Assembly (NCBI GenBank): GCA_035610365.1
Contig: CM069432.1
Coordinates: forward strand, 222,850,532 to 222,914,531
Reading direction: 5' to 3'
DNA length: 64,000 bases
DNA from: Aquatica leii
Taxonomy: Eukaryota; Arthropoda; Insecta; Coleoptera; Lampyridae
Program-made: the position numbers and the translations under genes
Notes under the pieces: generated by a model
Databases searched by the model: none
The model's input: only the letters and a program-made list of their open reading frames with translations
What the model was told of the DNA's origin: nothing
In this document: positions 1 through 13,148 of the stretch, piece by piece
How positions within the stretch are numbered: the first letter of the stretch is position 1
How the letters are laid out: each line of letters begins with the position of its first letter

Positions 1-3000
1 GTAATTTTGCCGAACAGCCTGATGATTTTGTACCTTACATGGAATATAAAGAAAAACTTGATATGTATCAATGGATTGGGGCAGGAAGAGATTCAGACAG
101 CTTATTATCGCCTCTTTGTCAGTATTGGCTGGAGCACCGCAACGAAATGAAACCAGCTCTCTTAGTGAAACCCAAAGAAGAAGATGTAGAAGTTAGTGAT
201 AGGTCGCAAACACCACCTCCACCTCGTTGTCCGACGACGTGGAGCATAAGAAAAGCAAATTCTGATGAAATCAAGTCGTTTCAAGAACAAGAGCGCAGAA
301 GATATGGTAATCCACATAAAGCTTTCACGTATAGATGTAATGGTTACGAAAGCGTTGTTGGGCCGGTAAAAGGAATTTACAACAATCAAAATATCGGATC
401 TACTAAAGCGAGAGGGCATAGTGTTTTAAACGCTGATAGACCAAACTTTGTTACTATTTTAACTTTAGTTAGAGATGCTACGGCACGTCTACCTAATGGA
501 GAAGGTACACGTGCTGACATCTGCGAACTATTAAAATCGTCTCAATATCTTTCACTTAATGTACCTGATAACGTTTTACAATCCGTTGTGAGTGGTGCTC
601 TTGACAGAATGCATACCCAATTTGACCCTTGCGTAAAATACGAATCGAAACGGAAAGTATGGATATATTTACACAGAAACAGATCAGAAGAAGACTTTGA
701 ACGAATACATCACCAGTACCAAGGCATGACCAAAAACATGAAAAAACCTGTTTCCAAAAATAAACAAGTAGGAAAATCTAAAGTCAAATCTGAGAAAGTT
801 GTAAAACAAAATAAAGTTAATGTAGAATCTAATCAGGTACAAACCATTGATCAAAAGACTTTGGAACACCAAATCCCTAATAACCCGAGTACCTCAAAAC
901 AGACTGCGTTAGTTAGTAAAGTAATCGCGCAAGGCGTAGTTGAAAAAGCAATAAATAATCCTCAACGAAAAGTCAACGTAAATCAACAATTGGCGAATTT
1001 ACGAAAATCTCCTACGAAATATTTACAAACGCAATTACCTCCTCTTGCGTTACAAGAAATACATACAAGCGAAAATGTTACTATAAAACAAACCGGAAGT
1101 CCTGGTACTACCACCAAGCACCTTCCAGGTAACAAAAGCTTAGTGAAAATAATATCAGCGAATCAAGGAAAATCTCTTATTCTGCCAACTTCCAATCAAC
1201 AATTATTGAAACAAATAGAATCCAAGAACGCTTCTTTGAAACAAACTCAGCCAGTAGTAACACAACAAATTCTTCAAACAATTGCTCAGCAGAAGCAATT
1301 ATTATTACAAAAACAAAATGTAGGGGGAACTGATCATAAAGTAATTGACGCAAAACTTCAGAACAGAATTCCTGTATCGGTTCAACAACAAATTCTCCAG
1401 AGTGTTACTCCACAACTGCATGGTATAAAAAATACCACACTTTTAAAATCTACATCGAGTAATTCGCCCACTCATGTAATGTCGGTGAGCGCGGACTTTA
1501 CCCAAGCTAATTTGAACATAAAAGATTCAATTATAACTGTAAGTGCATCGCAGTCCCCAATTGTACAAGAACAAGTTATACAAAGTGGTGTACAGAATAA
1601 AATAGCGCAACCGAGGTTAACGCCTGCACAGCAACAACAAATATTGCAATCGCTGAAACAGAAAGCTTTACCACTGCAACAAACAGTTATGAGTTCACAG
1701 TATAGACCGGTTGCAAAATTGCAAAAACCTACGTCGGCTTCTCCACTATTAGGCCACGCCAAAGTTATTACAACGGGTAAGATTATAGTAACTAAGATTT
1801 TTTTTATAATTTTCTTTTTGAATGTATAATTTTAATTATTATTGCAGTAATTATAAAGGTTCATTTTATTGCCCTTCCAGTTGCAATTGAGGAATGTTAA
1901 ATCAAAATCAGACATATCCATGAAAATTTTATGTTAAGAAATGCCAAAAAAATTTGTTGTAAACTTGTTTATTACTTCTATATTATAAAATTATATTAAG
2001 GCTACTTATATTGTTAGTGTTATAATTGTATATTTTTGAAAAATCCAGCTTAAAATAACCAAAATCAATCTGATAAATTACTATAATTATTTGGATATGT
2101 CTGACTAAAGTAATTAAGATGTGTCTGTATCTGCTCAAAATTGGAAAAGGACATCAGTTTTGCACGATTTTATGAACTATGTCCTAAATATGTAAAGCAT
2201 AGTCTTCCTATAGGCAGTCGCAGTCTTCTGTCTCTACTTCTAGTGATTTTGATTAGTAATTTCTTATAAAATTCAACTTTATACAGATCTCATATTATGT
2301 TACTGTTTTTGTTATTGAACGGCTTTTGTAACAGTTCGGTAACGTCATTCTTTTTTCTTTGTTTACTAAGTTTTTAAATGTGACCCCGTACGGAAAAGAC
2401 TTGTGATTTGCTCGGTATGTGGCCACCTTTGTCATCTACCTAATATGCAATCGTTTGGGTTTTACATCGAGTATAAAATGTTGGATGCCTGGATTCCGAA
2501 TCAACTCCACGGATTGCATAAAAGCCCAGTTGACGCATATAGAAATTAGGGATGAAACTGTTATATCCGGGTTGTTATCCAAAATATAATGCTCAGTTTT
2601 GGTACTATTTATTAACTTGCTTACAGGCCCGCGCCTAGCACTTTTGGCGCCCTTGTGCAAATTTAAAATAGCGCCCCAAATTTGCATTACGTTCATATGT
2701 GAGTACAGATACGGGTTAAGTTAGGTATTATTATACACTATTTAAAAATAATTTTAAAAAGTGTTGTCATTAATTTATTTTCATTTTTATATTTTACAAG
2801 TACAAGCCATAAGCCATACAAGTATTTTTTCATTGAAATACATAACATAACTATAAACTTATAGAAAACAGAAATATATTACAACTCAAAATTTTTGTAT
2901 TTTAGTTTCAAATGTAATATATGATACAAAAGCACAAGTAAAAAAAATATTTAAAACATTAAAAATACTCGTTTATATATCACAGGACGAAACTGATCGA

Positions 3001-6000
3001 CAAATAAAAACAAAACAGTATATTATTTTAATAATGCAACATGTCACATTTTAAAGGTTAATATCCAGGTATTAGGTATTGCTATTAATATTTTAGCTAA
3101 GTGAATTGAGCTTCCCGTGCTTTAATTTTTTAAATTGTTTAATTAAATCTTCGGTGTCTAATTCTTTTAGCTGGTCCGTTTCTATTGAAATGATAGCAAG
3201 ATTACTTAGTCGGTTTTGTTCCATGGTCGATCTTAGATAATTTTTTATTATTTTGAGTTTTGAAAAAGATCGGTCTGCGGTAGCAACAGAAACCGGCATT
3301 GTTAATAAAATACGAAGTTTTATGCTCGTATTAGGAAAAGAATCCACTAAGTTGTTAATTGTTATATAATTTAAAGTTTATTCTGGAGACGTAATAACTT
3401 TTTCATCAAAGTTTTGTAAATATTGCAATTCTTTAACAAGTTCCACGACAGTTATGTCTCGTTCATTGCGAGTTTTGTCGTTTAATAAATTTTCAACTCT
3501 TTGAGATAATTTTTGTTTTCAAAATAATTTTTAAATTTATCAATATTCCATAAAAACGCGAAATTATTAGAGTAAGAAGGAAGTAATTGGAATTTCTCAT
3601 CCATTGATGTTATGATTACATCTAGAGCATTAAAAAACAATCAACTATGAACTTTAAAGTTTCGTAGTGGATCGGTTCATCGTCACATTCATCAAAATGT
3701 TTTTTTTTTTATTTTTTGCGATCTTAGACCTCTTTGTTTTTTGAATTTAGGTTCTATGTCTAAGCTGGATACTATTTCTTTAGTATCAATCAATAAATCA
3801 TTAAAACATTTATCAGAGCGATAAGGTTTCAAAAAAGTATTCAAATTATTTAAATGATTACAACACTGAGCAACATCAAAATTCGGTTTTTGGTTAATTT
3901 TACTAACAATGGTAACTTTACTTAAAATATTATACCACAATATAAAAATGCAAATGAACACAAAATTTTGCAATTTTTGGCCAACGATGCAGCCAAGTTT
4001 TTTACGTTACTTTCAAAGTTTTCTTCGCTTATTTCAAACAGAGCATCATAAACCTCCCCAAGTTGATACCTTAAAGGAGTTATTGCATCTATTAACATTT
4101 TTTCGCTCTATACCCCAAACTCTCTGATATTGTTAACTTAGAATTAAGAATTCTCGTAACAAAAAGCACTCTTAATCTATCATCACCTTTAAATTTATGC
4201 CAACCTTCACGTATATATTGTAACACTAATTTTAATAGATTATGCTCATGTATAGCTCTTTAATGTCAAATCAATTGTTATTAAACTCTATTACATTTAC
4301 CACTTCTTCCATTTCCATAATTTCAGGTAAGTGTAATCGTGACAGCGCATCAACGTACGCCATTTTTCCAAAAGGTCTATATTGAAATTCATAATCCTAC
4401 ATAGACAATATTACAGCAAATCTTTGCGATCGAGAAATTGTAATTGCTTTCGTACTTCTATTTGCGTTAAATATTGTTAACTTTCTACCGTAAATATACT
4501 TATGCAATTTCTTTGCTGCAAACACCAACGCTAACGCTTCTTTATGCAATTGCGGATATTTTGGTTTAGTGGGGGTCAAGGTACATGAAAAAAAACTACT
4601 AACTGGTTTTTCTACCCCATCTACTAATTATGCCGAGACGCACCCTAATCCTGTTGGCCCTGCATTTGCACAGACTACTAGAGGTTTATCTGGATCATAC
4701 AAAACTAAATCCTTATTTTAAATTTTTCAAAAACTTCCCTAAAATTATCATCCCAAATGAACTTTATATCTTTATGCAATAAATCGTAGAGCACTTTTAG
4801 TTCTGATGCCAAATTGGGTATAAATTTATTATAATAGTTTAATCTCAAATATTGTTGTAGCTGTTTAACGTTAGTTGGTGCTGGAGATTCTTTTATGGCT
4901 TTTACTTTTTCCTCTACTCGAGTTAAGTTATTTGGACCAATACAGTGACGTAAGTATATAAGCTCCTCAAAAAATTTGCAATTATCCATATTAATTTTTA
5001 CTTCATATTTTTTTAACCGCTCTAATACTAACTTTAGTTTATCTCTCGGTTCAGGTTTAATAATATCATCTAGAATGAAATAGCTGGAGCACTAACTACT
5101 CCGATTGCTAGTCTTTTGAACCTAAATAAATCCTTATGCGTATTAATTTTTAAGTAGTGAAAGGAATTATCGCATAATTTTACTTGTTCATAAGCCCCTG
5201 ATAAATCTAACACAAATAAACATTACAATTACTTAGACTGGCAAACAAATAATCAGTTTGAAGCAAGAGATGATGCTCCGTTTGTATAAATTTGTTTATC
5301 GTCATTTTTGCATCAAAACAAATTCTAATATTCCCGTTCTTTTTTGGTACAACTACAATAGGACTGGCCTATTCACTATTTTCAATTGGCTCTATTATAT
5401 CTAAATTTTGTAACCTAAGCATTTTTTTTTTCTATTTTATCGTATTCTAAATGGTACGGTATATGCCTTATAAAAATTGTCTTGATTGTTGTCTTTTAAT
5501 ACTATTTCTGCTGAAAATTGTTTAATGCTATGACTCATCATTTGACAATACTTTAGGAAAATACTCTTAACCTAATCTACCATTTCAGATTTCAAATTAT
5601 TAATGGAAATAACTGGTCCAGCCAGACTTCCCATTAGACATCAGCTGTTCCTTACGATAATTATTCCCAACCTTCTTCCAACAACACCATGCAGCTCCAC
5701 GTCGAGTTTTATACTACCCAGGATTTTTATGGACTGCTCTGTAACCGTTATTAACTTACTATAATTTGTATTTAACGGTATAAAACTAAGTAATTCATTA
5801 TATTAACATCTACAATAGACAAGCAAACCCCAGTATCAATTTCAAAACGCATTGGTATTTTATTTACATTAACTTCAATAAAGAGTGGTGCATACTTTAC
5901 CGTGTCATTTACTACCGTGTTAATTTTTAAATTATCTATTTCCTCTGAGAACTTATTCATCATTTTGATCACCTCTGTTTTGTCGACCGTAACTGTGACT

Positions 6001-9000
6001 TCGCGAATAACTATTATCTCGTCGTGATCTTGACTGTCCTCGGAAATAACAGTTTCTCTGCACATGCTTTATGCGCCCACAACGATGACACTTGGACTCG
6101 TTTCTGAACTTGAACCTTACACGTCAGTAGTAGACTATTGTCGTTGCTGTAGGAACTAACTATTAACCTCGCTTAAAGAATTTTCTTTTTTAGCCGCTTC
6201 CCAATTTAAAGCTTGTTCACAAGCCCTTTAAAATGTTAAATCGCTTTCTTTGAGTAACATTGTTCGTAAATATGTGCTTCTTAATAAAAAATAAAAAACT
6301 GCTCCAATCTTTCCACATAATCATTAAAATCTTCCCCTGGGACAAAATTTTTGGTTTTTCCTAACATTTTCGTTCGTTTGCTGAATCTTAACCATGTGCT
6401 TCTAAACAAATTTTATTCCTTACTTTTATTCAATTAACTCTGTTTTTCCTCATCGCCAGAGATGTTATGTACAATACAATGCTCAGTTTTGGTACTGTTA
6501 TCTATTAACTTGCTTACATCTTTACAACACGCTTTTTACACCGCCACCATGCTCGTACTAGGGGTACCGAGATTGTTCTAGTACCTCTTTTTGTTGTACG
6601 ACAGCTGTCTATTAATACATCATCATAACAGAAACGTATATATTATTATAAAACTTGACAAAACGTGAAACGCTTTTTTATGAGATAACCAAAAACACAT
6701 TTCGAATTCCAAGACGCCGAAAAACTATGCTCGTCGCTAGAAATTTATCATCAATCCATCTTTTGGTCAACATAATTACTAACTCTTATAAAGAAGGCTG
6801 AAGAACATGATATTACGTTGTAGCAATGCTACGATACAGCACTTTGATTACTATGAAGCATATAAAGTCTCAGCTTTAATTTATTGAGTGTTTATCATTC
6901 TTTTACTGTGAATTATTCTTGAAAAAAAAATAAACACATTTATAGGCAGATTATTTTTATGCAAATTTAGCGAGACGGCTTATGCAATCTAGTGAGAAGT
7001 TGAGATCTATCATTTCATTCTTCTACTTTTTACCTTGAGGTCATTTTGACATATGTTCTACACGGTTTGAAGCTGGAGAGTTAAATCCAATGTTGAAAAG
7101 AACTTTTCGAGCATTGATCAATTTTTTTTTTTAGATTTTTAGAAATGTCACCCTGTAATTTTGGACCAACAGCTTGGAAAATGGATGAAACCTCTTTGAC
7201 TTAGTTCTTTTTTTAAGATTATACAAAGTCTTAAATAACAAATTGCAAAATAATAGTTTTTTACTATAGGACCATTACTACGAAATTAAATCTAAAACAA
7301 CGTTTTTACTACAGTGAATAAATAGTTAAATACCAATGTTTCACAAGACGTTATCCAAAAATACGTTACTGTTGTGATATTATTTTAGTCCGGAATTAAA
7401 CTTTCCGTAGTAAACCAGTTTTAATTAAAGTTTTAATTGTTAATTATTAGACCATAGAAGTTGCTAAAAATAATATCAATTATTAAATTAAATGACTCGT
7501 TATTCTTAATGAATCGATACATGCAATACTTTTAAAGTGTATTCTTCAGTTCAACTAGCATAGTTCTGGTGCGGTTAAATTGATTTGCTATTTTTAGTTT
7601 TGTTAGAATCAGCATCATATAATAGACATTAGTGCAAACACTTCTGTCTGAGCTATTCGTAAACATTAGAACCGTAAGATCCTTACTTTAATAGATATGT
7701 TAACTGTCTTTCTAAATGTCTTATCTGCGTCGACAGGCAGCACTTATTTGCCTTCACGTTTTGGTATGTCCTCTTAGTGTCAGTTCTGTTTCATGTTTTA
7801 TTTAATAATCCGCAGCAGAGTTCTGTAAAGCGGTAAAGCATCTGGCGAGTTCATTGGCCTTTTTATGTCAATAATTCTATTTTATTTGTCTTGTACAAGC
7901 TTGTCTCAAACTGGCTTTGTTCATTACATTAGGTAATTTATATCACGCGTAAACTGGTGATGCACCGAGGGTTGGGTAAATAAAATGGACCAAATATTCA
8001 AATTATAATTAATTTTATTCACTGTAAAAATGCTTTCATAGTTTGTTGATGATGTGAGGTGTGTTCAATTGGAACCAATTGACTCATGACAAACAATTGC
8101 CATTACGTTTCTTTGTTTATTTTCAGACGGAATATCGTCAAAGCCTATTATGACAACATCACAAACTCCTTTAGTTGCAAAAGTACTAACAAATGCTGCT
8201 GGTCAAGTTATATCTGTCGAGAGTTTATTAGCTCACCAAAAGCAACATGGAAGTTTGCCACAAGGTGCCTAAAAACCAAGAAATTATTCGATTTTATTTA
8301 AGTGTTGTTATAGGTACGACTCTGCGAATATCAGGTACTAAGGGTGGTCAACCGAATCTAATACAACTGGCATCGACAAATCCACAAAGTCCTGTGGCAA
8401 CGTTCACAGTTGCTACCTCAAATATTACATCACTCGCGAATCAACCTAAATTAATAATTACAACACCAATAACTACGCTTGTAACGTCAACTGTGACGGT
8501 TGCAAAACCTTTATCAAAAACGAATACCAAAACGCAAATATCATCAAAATTTATACCAAAAATTGCTCAACAATTAGTAAGCGCAAAATTCGTAACGCAA
8601 AACGTAGGCGGACAAAAAGTAGTACAACCCAAGATGTTGGTAACTCCATCACAAAATTCTTTAAAAGTACCTATTTCGAATAAAAACGTAGGAATTTCGA
8701 AGCCCGTAGGAATAAACGTTGCGACCAACTCTAATACTATTCGAATGGTTAACGCCGCGAATATCAATTTGGCGCAAATAGGTGGTAAACCAGTATTAAT
8801 TACAAGTAAAGGAAGCACCTTTCAAAATATTCAAGGGCAAAACATCATAATACAAACTCAAGCAAATAATAGTCCTAATGTAATTATTCCCCATACCGAA
8901 AAGACAGTCACCAACGTTTCTCAGCAAAATGCAAGTGGTATCGTAAGCATTGCCAACCAACAAAGTGCTCAAGTAATTTTAAGTCCTCCTCTTAAAATGC

Positions 9001-9465
9001 AACAGACTTCGCAGGTGGTTTTAAGTAATGCCATCAAACCAACCACCGTCGGCTTAACACAGCAAAATGCAGCTGGTTCGACCAATCAAATCGTGTTAGG
9101 AGGGCAAACCGTTAGATTACAAACTGGAGGAACTTCCAATACTCATCGAGTAGTGCTAGCAAGTCAAAATCAAGGTCAAATTATCACTCAACAAATATTG
9201 TTACCTGTTGGATTTCAAGGTACTCCTTTGAATATAAAGGCCTTACAAGGGCTTAAAGTTGTTCCTATAGCACAAACCCAAGCAGGAAGAGGTAATTATT
9301 ATTATTACTTAAATGTTAGTTGTAACTAATATTTGTTCACAATTAATAGGTGTCCAGGGAAGACAAGTTTTTGCTCGGGTTATGAACCCAGCAAACTTCG
9401 TACGGGTTACACAAGCAACAGAACCTACTGACGTTGGAAGTTCAACTAAAACAACTGCCGATTAG
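1..9465 (+). CDS. NFRKB: NFRKB (INO80 complex subunit G), 3' part of the gene
   Basis: This is the C-terminal part of nuclear factor related to kappa-B-binding protein, a subunit of the INO80 chromatin remodeller. The exons are 1-1776, 8127-8264, 8314-9291 and 9350-9465. All introns are GT-AG and phase 1, and the frame joins cleanly across each. The reading frame is already open at the window edge, so the true start lies upstream and the first Met at 39 is internal. About nt 427-727 encodes the NFRKB winged-helix domain (LNADRPNFVTILTLVRDATA onward). It is followed by a basic linker and a long Gln/Asn/Thr-rich tail, as in the animal family. The short second exon gives the conserved VISVESLLA segment and the third begins TTLRISGTKGGQPNLIQL. 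Intron 1 is 6.35 kb and full of transposon debris; introns 2 and 3 are 49 and 58 bp. The identification is from family knowledge; the exon joins are seen directly. Confidence 0.9.
1777..2572. other. Intron 1 of NFRKB, left part, no feature
   Basis: This is AT-rich intron sequence starting at the donor GTAAG. I see no coding potential or repeat with clear edges before the LTR remnant. Confidence 0.5.
2623..4270 (-). pseudogene. hAT transposase remnant (DUF4371/ZMYM1-like)
   Basis: The minus-strand segment 3093-3347 reads as the C-terminal dimerisation region of hAT transposases (VATADRSFSKLKIIKNYLRS, then NRLSNLAIISIE). Segment 3692-3973 reads as an upstream part (WYNILSKVTIVSKINQKPN). The left edge, CAGGCCCGCGCCTAG at 2623, resembles a hAT terminal repeat and cuts the Gypsy LTR. 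The right edge is not clear and 4270 is an estimate. Stops and frame changes break the gene. Confidence 0.65.
6463..6630 (-). repeat. LTR of the intronic Gypsy element (168 bp)
   Basis: The sequence starts TGTTATG and ends CATAACA, a perfect 7-bp inverted pair as in LTRs. Its first about 50 bases are repeated in the same orientation at 2573-2626, sharing the stretch GCTCAGTTTTGGTACT, which marks the other LTR. Because the element reads on the minus strand, this is its 5' LTR. Confidence 0.7.
6631..8126. other. Intron 1 of NFRKB, right part, no feature
   Basis: AT-rich intron sequence runs up to the acceptor TTTTCAG at 8126. I see no gene or bounded repeat in it. Confidence 0.5.
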
Positions 9466-9951
9466 GATATAGTAAATGGTTAATAATATTTGATTACACA
9501 TATTTTGTATTTTAATTTAAACAAATAATTTGTACAGTCCACATTAACAAAGCAACAAAATATTGCAGGCTGAGTGTACTCATCGAGTCTAGATTAGGTA
9601 ATGGTAAATAATTTCTTATTGAAAGGTATTAATGTTTTGTTATAAATAATGTAAGAATATTGTAATTATAACATAAATCTTAGGTAATTTACATAAATTA
9701 TTTTTCTTTTTGACTTTGTAAATAGGTATTTTTTTATTATAATGTTTTTCTAATTATTTATGTGCCCTGTAAGCTAAAAGTGCTGTAAATATAATTGTTC
9801 CTTTTAGTGATAGTTTATTATTATGTACGTGTCGTGCATATGTGTAATGTACTAAATGTTTTACGAGCCGCTAGGGATAAATGGTGTTGCCCGTTTTTTT
9901 AAAAACAACTTGCCTTAATTTATGTACCTGGATTCAAAACATTTTGGGCGT

Positions 9952-9957
9952 AATAAA
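9952..9957 (+). terminator. Possible polyadenylation signal of NFRKB
   Basis: AATAAA lies about 490 bp after the NFRKB stop codon. It is the first exact hexamer I noticed downstream. Base composition makes chance hits common. Confidence 0.35.
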
Positions 9958-10889
9958 CAACTCCATTAGTATTTTATTTTTTTCATTTAAGTGCTCCAAA
10001 ACACCTGTTTCTTAATTTTGTGTTGCAAATATTTCGATTGACCATACTTCAGAACGTATTCTGAGTTTGTTACAAAACTTAATATGACCTAAGTATCTAT
10101 GTATTGATGCATTAACAAAAGTATTGCAATACCATTATTAAGAAGAACGCATATCTATACGATTACAAATTTTATCAAATTTCGGTGGTGTTTTTTGTAA
10201 TTACAGTAAATCAAGACAAAATTCTCATAAGGATTTTTTGTTATAAATACACTTTACTGACATTTTTATAAATAGAGAAAAAAGTTTTACTTATTTGGTA
10301 ATAATCATGAATAATGTGATGTATCCCACGCTACAAAAAAAATAGCGACATCTTGATGTGGCTGTGATCGTCAAGTAAAAAAAATTTTGTCTGTTCGGTA
10401 GAACCCTTAGTAAGACGGGAAGAACAGGCGAAGAATAAGATTAATAGATCATTTAGATTTATCCAGCAACCAGTATATAATTAAAGATATCAATAAATAT
10501 CGGAAAATTAGGACATCCCAAATTTAAGTCATTTAAAAGAATATGCACATATATTATGATATAAGAGGTTTAAATCCCAATACATGTAAGCAGGTGCATA
10601 ACCATAATTATATTATTCAGAGTTAGTTAACTGGGTACTTACTGAGGTTCTAGTTACGGAAGCTATTAGTTGAATAATCGAGACAAACAAACAAGGGCCA
10701 AAAATACACATACATAACAAACAGATAATTATATATCAAACAAAAGTTATAAAGATGTAGGTTCCAAATCAGGAAGCAACAAGATGTTTGCCCCTCACAC
10801 TAAATAAAATTTTAAATTACATTTTACAAGGTATAATGTACACAACGGCGTTTTTCCCTGTTATGGATGTCTTAACTTTGATCAACTAT
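9958..10889. other. Intergenic stretch, nothing recognised
   Basis: This is AT-rich sequence downstream of NFRKB. I see no open frame of note, repeat edge or RNA gene. Confidence 0.45.
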
Positions 10890-12366
10890 TACACACTCCA
10901 GGAAAGATACATTCGTGCTATTAAAAACGGACAGTGTTGTGACAGGTACGCATTTTTTGGTACCTAGGTACAGGTACAGGTACATTTATTTAAAGGTACC
11001 TAAGTACAGGTGCAGGTACAGATTTGGCAAACGTACCTAGGTACAGGTACAGGTACAAAAAAAATGTACCTTAGAATTTTAGGTACTTTTTAGGTACTTA
11101 TTTATGATCATAAAAAATACAAATTTAGTAAACCAACTCTTATTTGTGCAATCTCATTGAAAAACGATAGAAATCATTACAGCTATGAAATTATTGAAAT
11201 CAATCAACGACGCTACTATATTAATCACTGTCGATGACACACACAGTAGCTGATGTGAATCTCAGTAAAGATATTAAAATTTATACAACTTTTGTAATTG
11301 CAGTTTATTGAGCAATGCTATTGTTGTTTATTGTATGAAGTGCATTATTTAATAATAAAAATAGGACTACTTGTTCTTAAATGTTTTTCTTAAGGTTTTG
11401 GGACTAAATTATAAGATACTGAACGGGAAGGGTAATGCATGGCAGTTTAGTGATACAGTTGACGTCGGTTAGTAAGTACTTCAAGGGACCGATCATTTTG
11501 TACTTATCCGAAAAGACGTAGTATTCGACGTACACGACACCTTAATTTTCATTGAGGTCGTGCTTACAGCATTTATGTTATACCGTTGGTTATACCCGTC
11601 TCGGCTATGTTTATGTAATTTAGTATAATATAAACCCAAATATGTCGTTTTTAGAATAAGTCATTAAGCACGTATTGTTTATATAAGCAGAAATACGATT
11701 CGTAATAAACTTTATTATAATGTCTTTGTGTTATATAATCAGTTTTAATTGTTTGCTTTTTCCTAGAACTCGAGGTCTTCGGGTATCATTAAGGAAAAAT
11801 TGCGTAGGTCATGTACTATTTTTGGAAGGTTTTAGTAATTTCAAATGTGATTAAGTCCGAAACAAATATATCAAGTGTACAATACATGTACGCTTAAAAG
11901 TACCTATTTTATTAGGTACTTAGGTACAAAGGTACTTTCTAAAAAGTACCTAGGTACAGGTAAAGATACATAAATTAAAAAGTACCTTTCTAGGTACTTA
12001 GGTACACAAAAATTACCTAGGTACTTGTACCTAGGTACATTTACCTAGGTACATCCCAACACTGAAAACGGACTACTAGTTGGCAGAACGTTAGTACGAG
12101 TGAAAAACACGATGCCAGTAAGGATCTTAAATGTTAACTCAGATCCAGTAACGTAGTTGAACAAAAAGACCGTGGTAAGTCAGTGTAATTGTGAAATGCG
12201 TAAATTTTAGTGAAACTTCGTCGCTGAAGAAGTGCCCACAACATATATTAAACGTTTTTACCTCCAATTGCCAAAATATCAGTCACGACCAGCTGGCGAA
12301 AGTGTTGATCCAGTACTATCAAGATGTGTTTGCGCTGTAGAATGGTTCCAAAAGAAGAACTAACGT
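10890..12366 (+). pseudogene. Old Gypsy copy, left fragment (protease-RT linker region)
   Basis: Outside a MITE (10932-12064) this matches the young Gypsy at about 32120-32490. The shared parts include the stretch around GATGCCAGTAAGGATCTTAAA and the codons for the linker just before reverse transcriptase. The match is diverged and frame-broken. It stops at 12366, where a 10.2-kb insertion begins, and resumes at 22597. The part 5' of about position 10890 is not recognisable, so this copy is truncated. Confidence 0.75.
10932..12064. mobile_element. hAT-type non-autonomous element (1133 bp) rich in GGTAC motifs
   Basis: The left end is CAGTGTTG and the right end CAACACTG. The flanks carry a perfect 8-bp duplication, AAAACGGA, at 10924-10931 and 12065-12072. 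Terminal CAGTG with an 8-bp duplication is the hAT signature. Both ends (about 170 bp each) are packed with variants of CTAGGTACAGGTAC in opposite orientation, so they could fold on each other. The middle is AT-rich and has no transposase frame. Confidence 0.85.
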
Positions 12367-12740
12367 CCCTAGTAGAACAAATCCGTTTTTTTGAATCTTA
12401 CAAAAATACTTTATAATCACTATAAGAACGTGAAATGTCCGCGTACAACAAAACGAATTGGATTCGTTTAATAAATGTCTTAACGATTCGTTGGGAGAGT
12501 GTTAACGTTCGTGTTGAATAAAAAAAATTTTGGCAAGTAAAATAAAATGATGTATTTTTTGAAATAAATGAATAAAATTTTGGTTCTGGAATGTCATTTT
12601 TTGTATTTCTTAGAAAATACCGTTGAAAATTAATGACTCATTAGTTTTTAATTAAAGCAGCGGCGGTGGTTGTTTGACAAGTTTTTAGAAGTGGCAAGCG
12701 AATTGCTTGTAAATTGCTTAGTTAAAGTATCACACACACA

Positions 12741-13148
12741 CAGTGTTGTAAATTATCTATATAAATTTATATAGATAAATTAATCTAGATTCATATTGTT
12801 TATCTATTTATATGTATCTAGATACAATCAAAAATATATAAGTTATATGTATCTGTATATATATAATTTTTTATTTAAATTATTTAAATAAAATTTATAA
12901 AAAATCCAGTGTCTCGTAAAATTCTAAGTTACAATAGGTATGCTTCTTTTCAGTAATTTCTCACATTCTATAATAGTTCTTCAAATGAACTCTATCTATC
13001 GTTATTACTACCTAGATTATTTCATCTATTATCTGTTATCTATATAAAGTTTGAATATTTTTTCTATTATCTAATACTAGATAATTTTTGAGACAAAAAA
13101 AATTTATCTGTATCTATATAATTTAAAAATTATCTATTTACAACACTG
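12741..13148. mobile_element. hAT-type MITE, copy 1 (408 bp)
   Basis: The ends are CAGTGTTGTAAAT and ATTTACAACACTG. The flanks are CA-rich (CACACACA against CGACACAC), consistent with a degraded 8-bp duplication. The interior is extremely AT-rich with TATCTAT motifs. A truncated second copy lies at 48106-48432 in the opposite orientation. Confidence 0.75.

Larger units (their letters stand above)
2573..6630 (-). mobile_element. Decayed Gypsy/Ty3 LTR retrotransposon in NFRKB intron 1
   Basis: Minus-strand remnants of a Gypsy polyprotein can be read from right to left. A protease motif with FEIDTG lies at about 5770-6065. A connection/RNase H region (EEKVKAIKESPAPTNVKQLQ and YNKFIPNLASELK) lies at 4705-4989. 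A segment with KEALALVFAAKKLHKYIYGR lies at 4397-4579, and the RNase H-to-integrase linker (MAYVDALSRLHLP) at about 4290-4370. Many stops and frame changes separate these pieces. The right LTR is complete (6463-6630). The left LTR survives only as about 50 bp (2573-2626), where a hAT has entered. Integrase was not found. The element is dead and carries no function for NFRKB beyond lengthening the intron. Confidence 0.75.
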
